Source: Patescibacteria group bacterium
GTDB lineage: Bacteria > Patescibacteriota > Minisyncoccia > Phycocordibacterales > UBA12079
Direction: 5' to 3'
DNA: 5,645 bases
Assembly: GCA_018894995.1 (NCBI GenBank)
Contig: JAHIOZ010000079.1
Span: forward strand, 1 to 5,645
Part shown: in pieces, positions 5,538 to 5,645 of the stretch
Layout of the letters: every line of letters starts with the position of its first letter
Position numbering within the stretch: the stretch's first letter is position 1
Made by a program: the position numbers and the translations under genes
The notes under the pieces: model-generated
What the model was told of the DNA's origin: nothing
The model's database searches: none
Seen by the model: the letters and a program-made list of their open reading frames with translations, nothing else

Positions 5538-5607
5538 AGACTAATTTGTCTGTCAAACAGCGGGGTGGTTTAAAAAAATGATGCTGGATTGACACGCCTA
5601 ACCGTAT

Positions 5608-5645
5608 TTTTTTAATTAACTCAACGGGTTGAGTTAATTAAAAAA
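5608..5645. repeat. Perfect 38-base palindrome at the right edge
   Basis: The 18-base arm 5608-5625 is the exact reverse complement of 5628-5645, with only GG between. The pairing may continue past the window, since base 5607 is T and needs only an A at 5646. The stem opens with a T-run and closes with an A-run, so neither strand shows the T-run after a hairpin that an intrinsic terminator needs. The core is AATTAACTCAAC with its complement. Confidence 0.85.

Noticed and set aside
5422..5544. A 40-codon open frame starting at ATG 5422 and ending at TAA 5542-5544
   Set aside because: It lies right after a terminator, coincides with the hairpin block, and its peptide (rich in Arg, Trp, Tyr and Phe) looks like translated repeat DNA. 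No promoter or ribosome binding site supports it.
1..5645. CRISPR array, tRNA, rRNA or insertion sequence
   Set aside because: No regularly spaced 25-40 base repeats, no cloverleaf with a TTCGA-type arm in context, no rRNA motifs and no transposase were seen on either strand.

Overview
The window reads as a chromosomal segment of a small-genome, AT-rich bacterium, most likely a member of the Patescibacteria/CPR (Parcubacteria-like). The reasons are indirect: low GC, sparse stand-alone genes, no Shine-Dalgarno sequence in front of any of the five starts, -10 boxes sitting directly against start codons, and a class A penicillin-binding protein whose loops and C-terminal part resemble CPR versions as I remember them. 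TGA ends both the methyltransferase and ruvC, so the TGA-to-glycine recoding of Gracilibacteria/Absconditabacteria is ruled out. The assignment is an inference; no rRNA or marker tree is available here.

Layout. Positions 1-1704, minus strand: a Type II restriction-modification pair. A DNA cytosine-C5 methyltransferase (505-1704) is followed, with a 4-base ATGA overlap, by a PD-(D/E)XK nuclease-like protein (508 down to the left edge, truncated). Positions 1705-1844 are a divergent intergenic region with a good methyltransferase promoter on the minus strand and a short ACTTTATA direct-repeat cluster plus promoter facing ruvC. Positions 1845-2333, plus strand: ruvC. Positions 2334-2537: non-coding, with several AT-rich dyads. 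Positions 2538-2741, plus strand: a 67-residue, very acidic protein with two tandem eight-cysteine-total metal-site-like repeats, closed by a strong terminator. Positions 2872-5361, plus strand: a full-length bifunctional class A penicillin-binding protein, closed by a second strong terminator. Positions 5421-5645: no credible gene; three consecutive hairpins in a visibly more GC-rich patch, one of them resembling a widespread dispersed palindromic repeat, then a perfect 38-base palindrome at the right edge.

How the parts relate. The core genes (ruvC for Holliday-junction resolution, the penicillin-binding protein for peptidoglycan synthesis) appear to be separate transcription units, each with its own promoter and, for the last two genes, its own terminator. 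The restriction-modification pair is divergent from them and looks like an acquired defence module inserted next to ruvC. The least explained items are the cysteine-rich acidic miniprotein with its palindromic upstream region, the helix-turn-helix-like segment inside the methyltransferase, and the structured tail downstream of the penicillin-binding protein gene.
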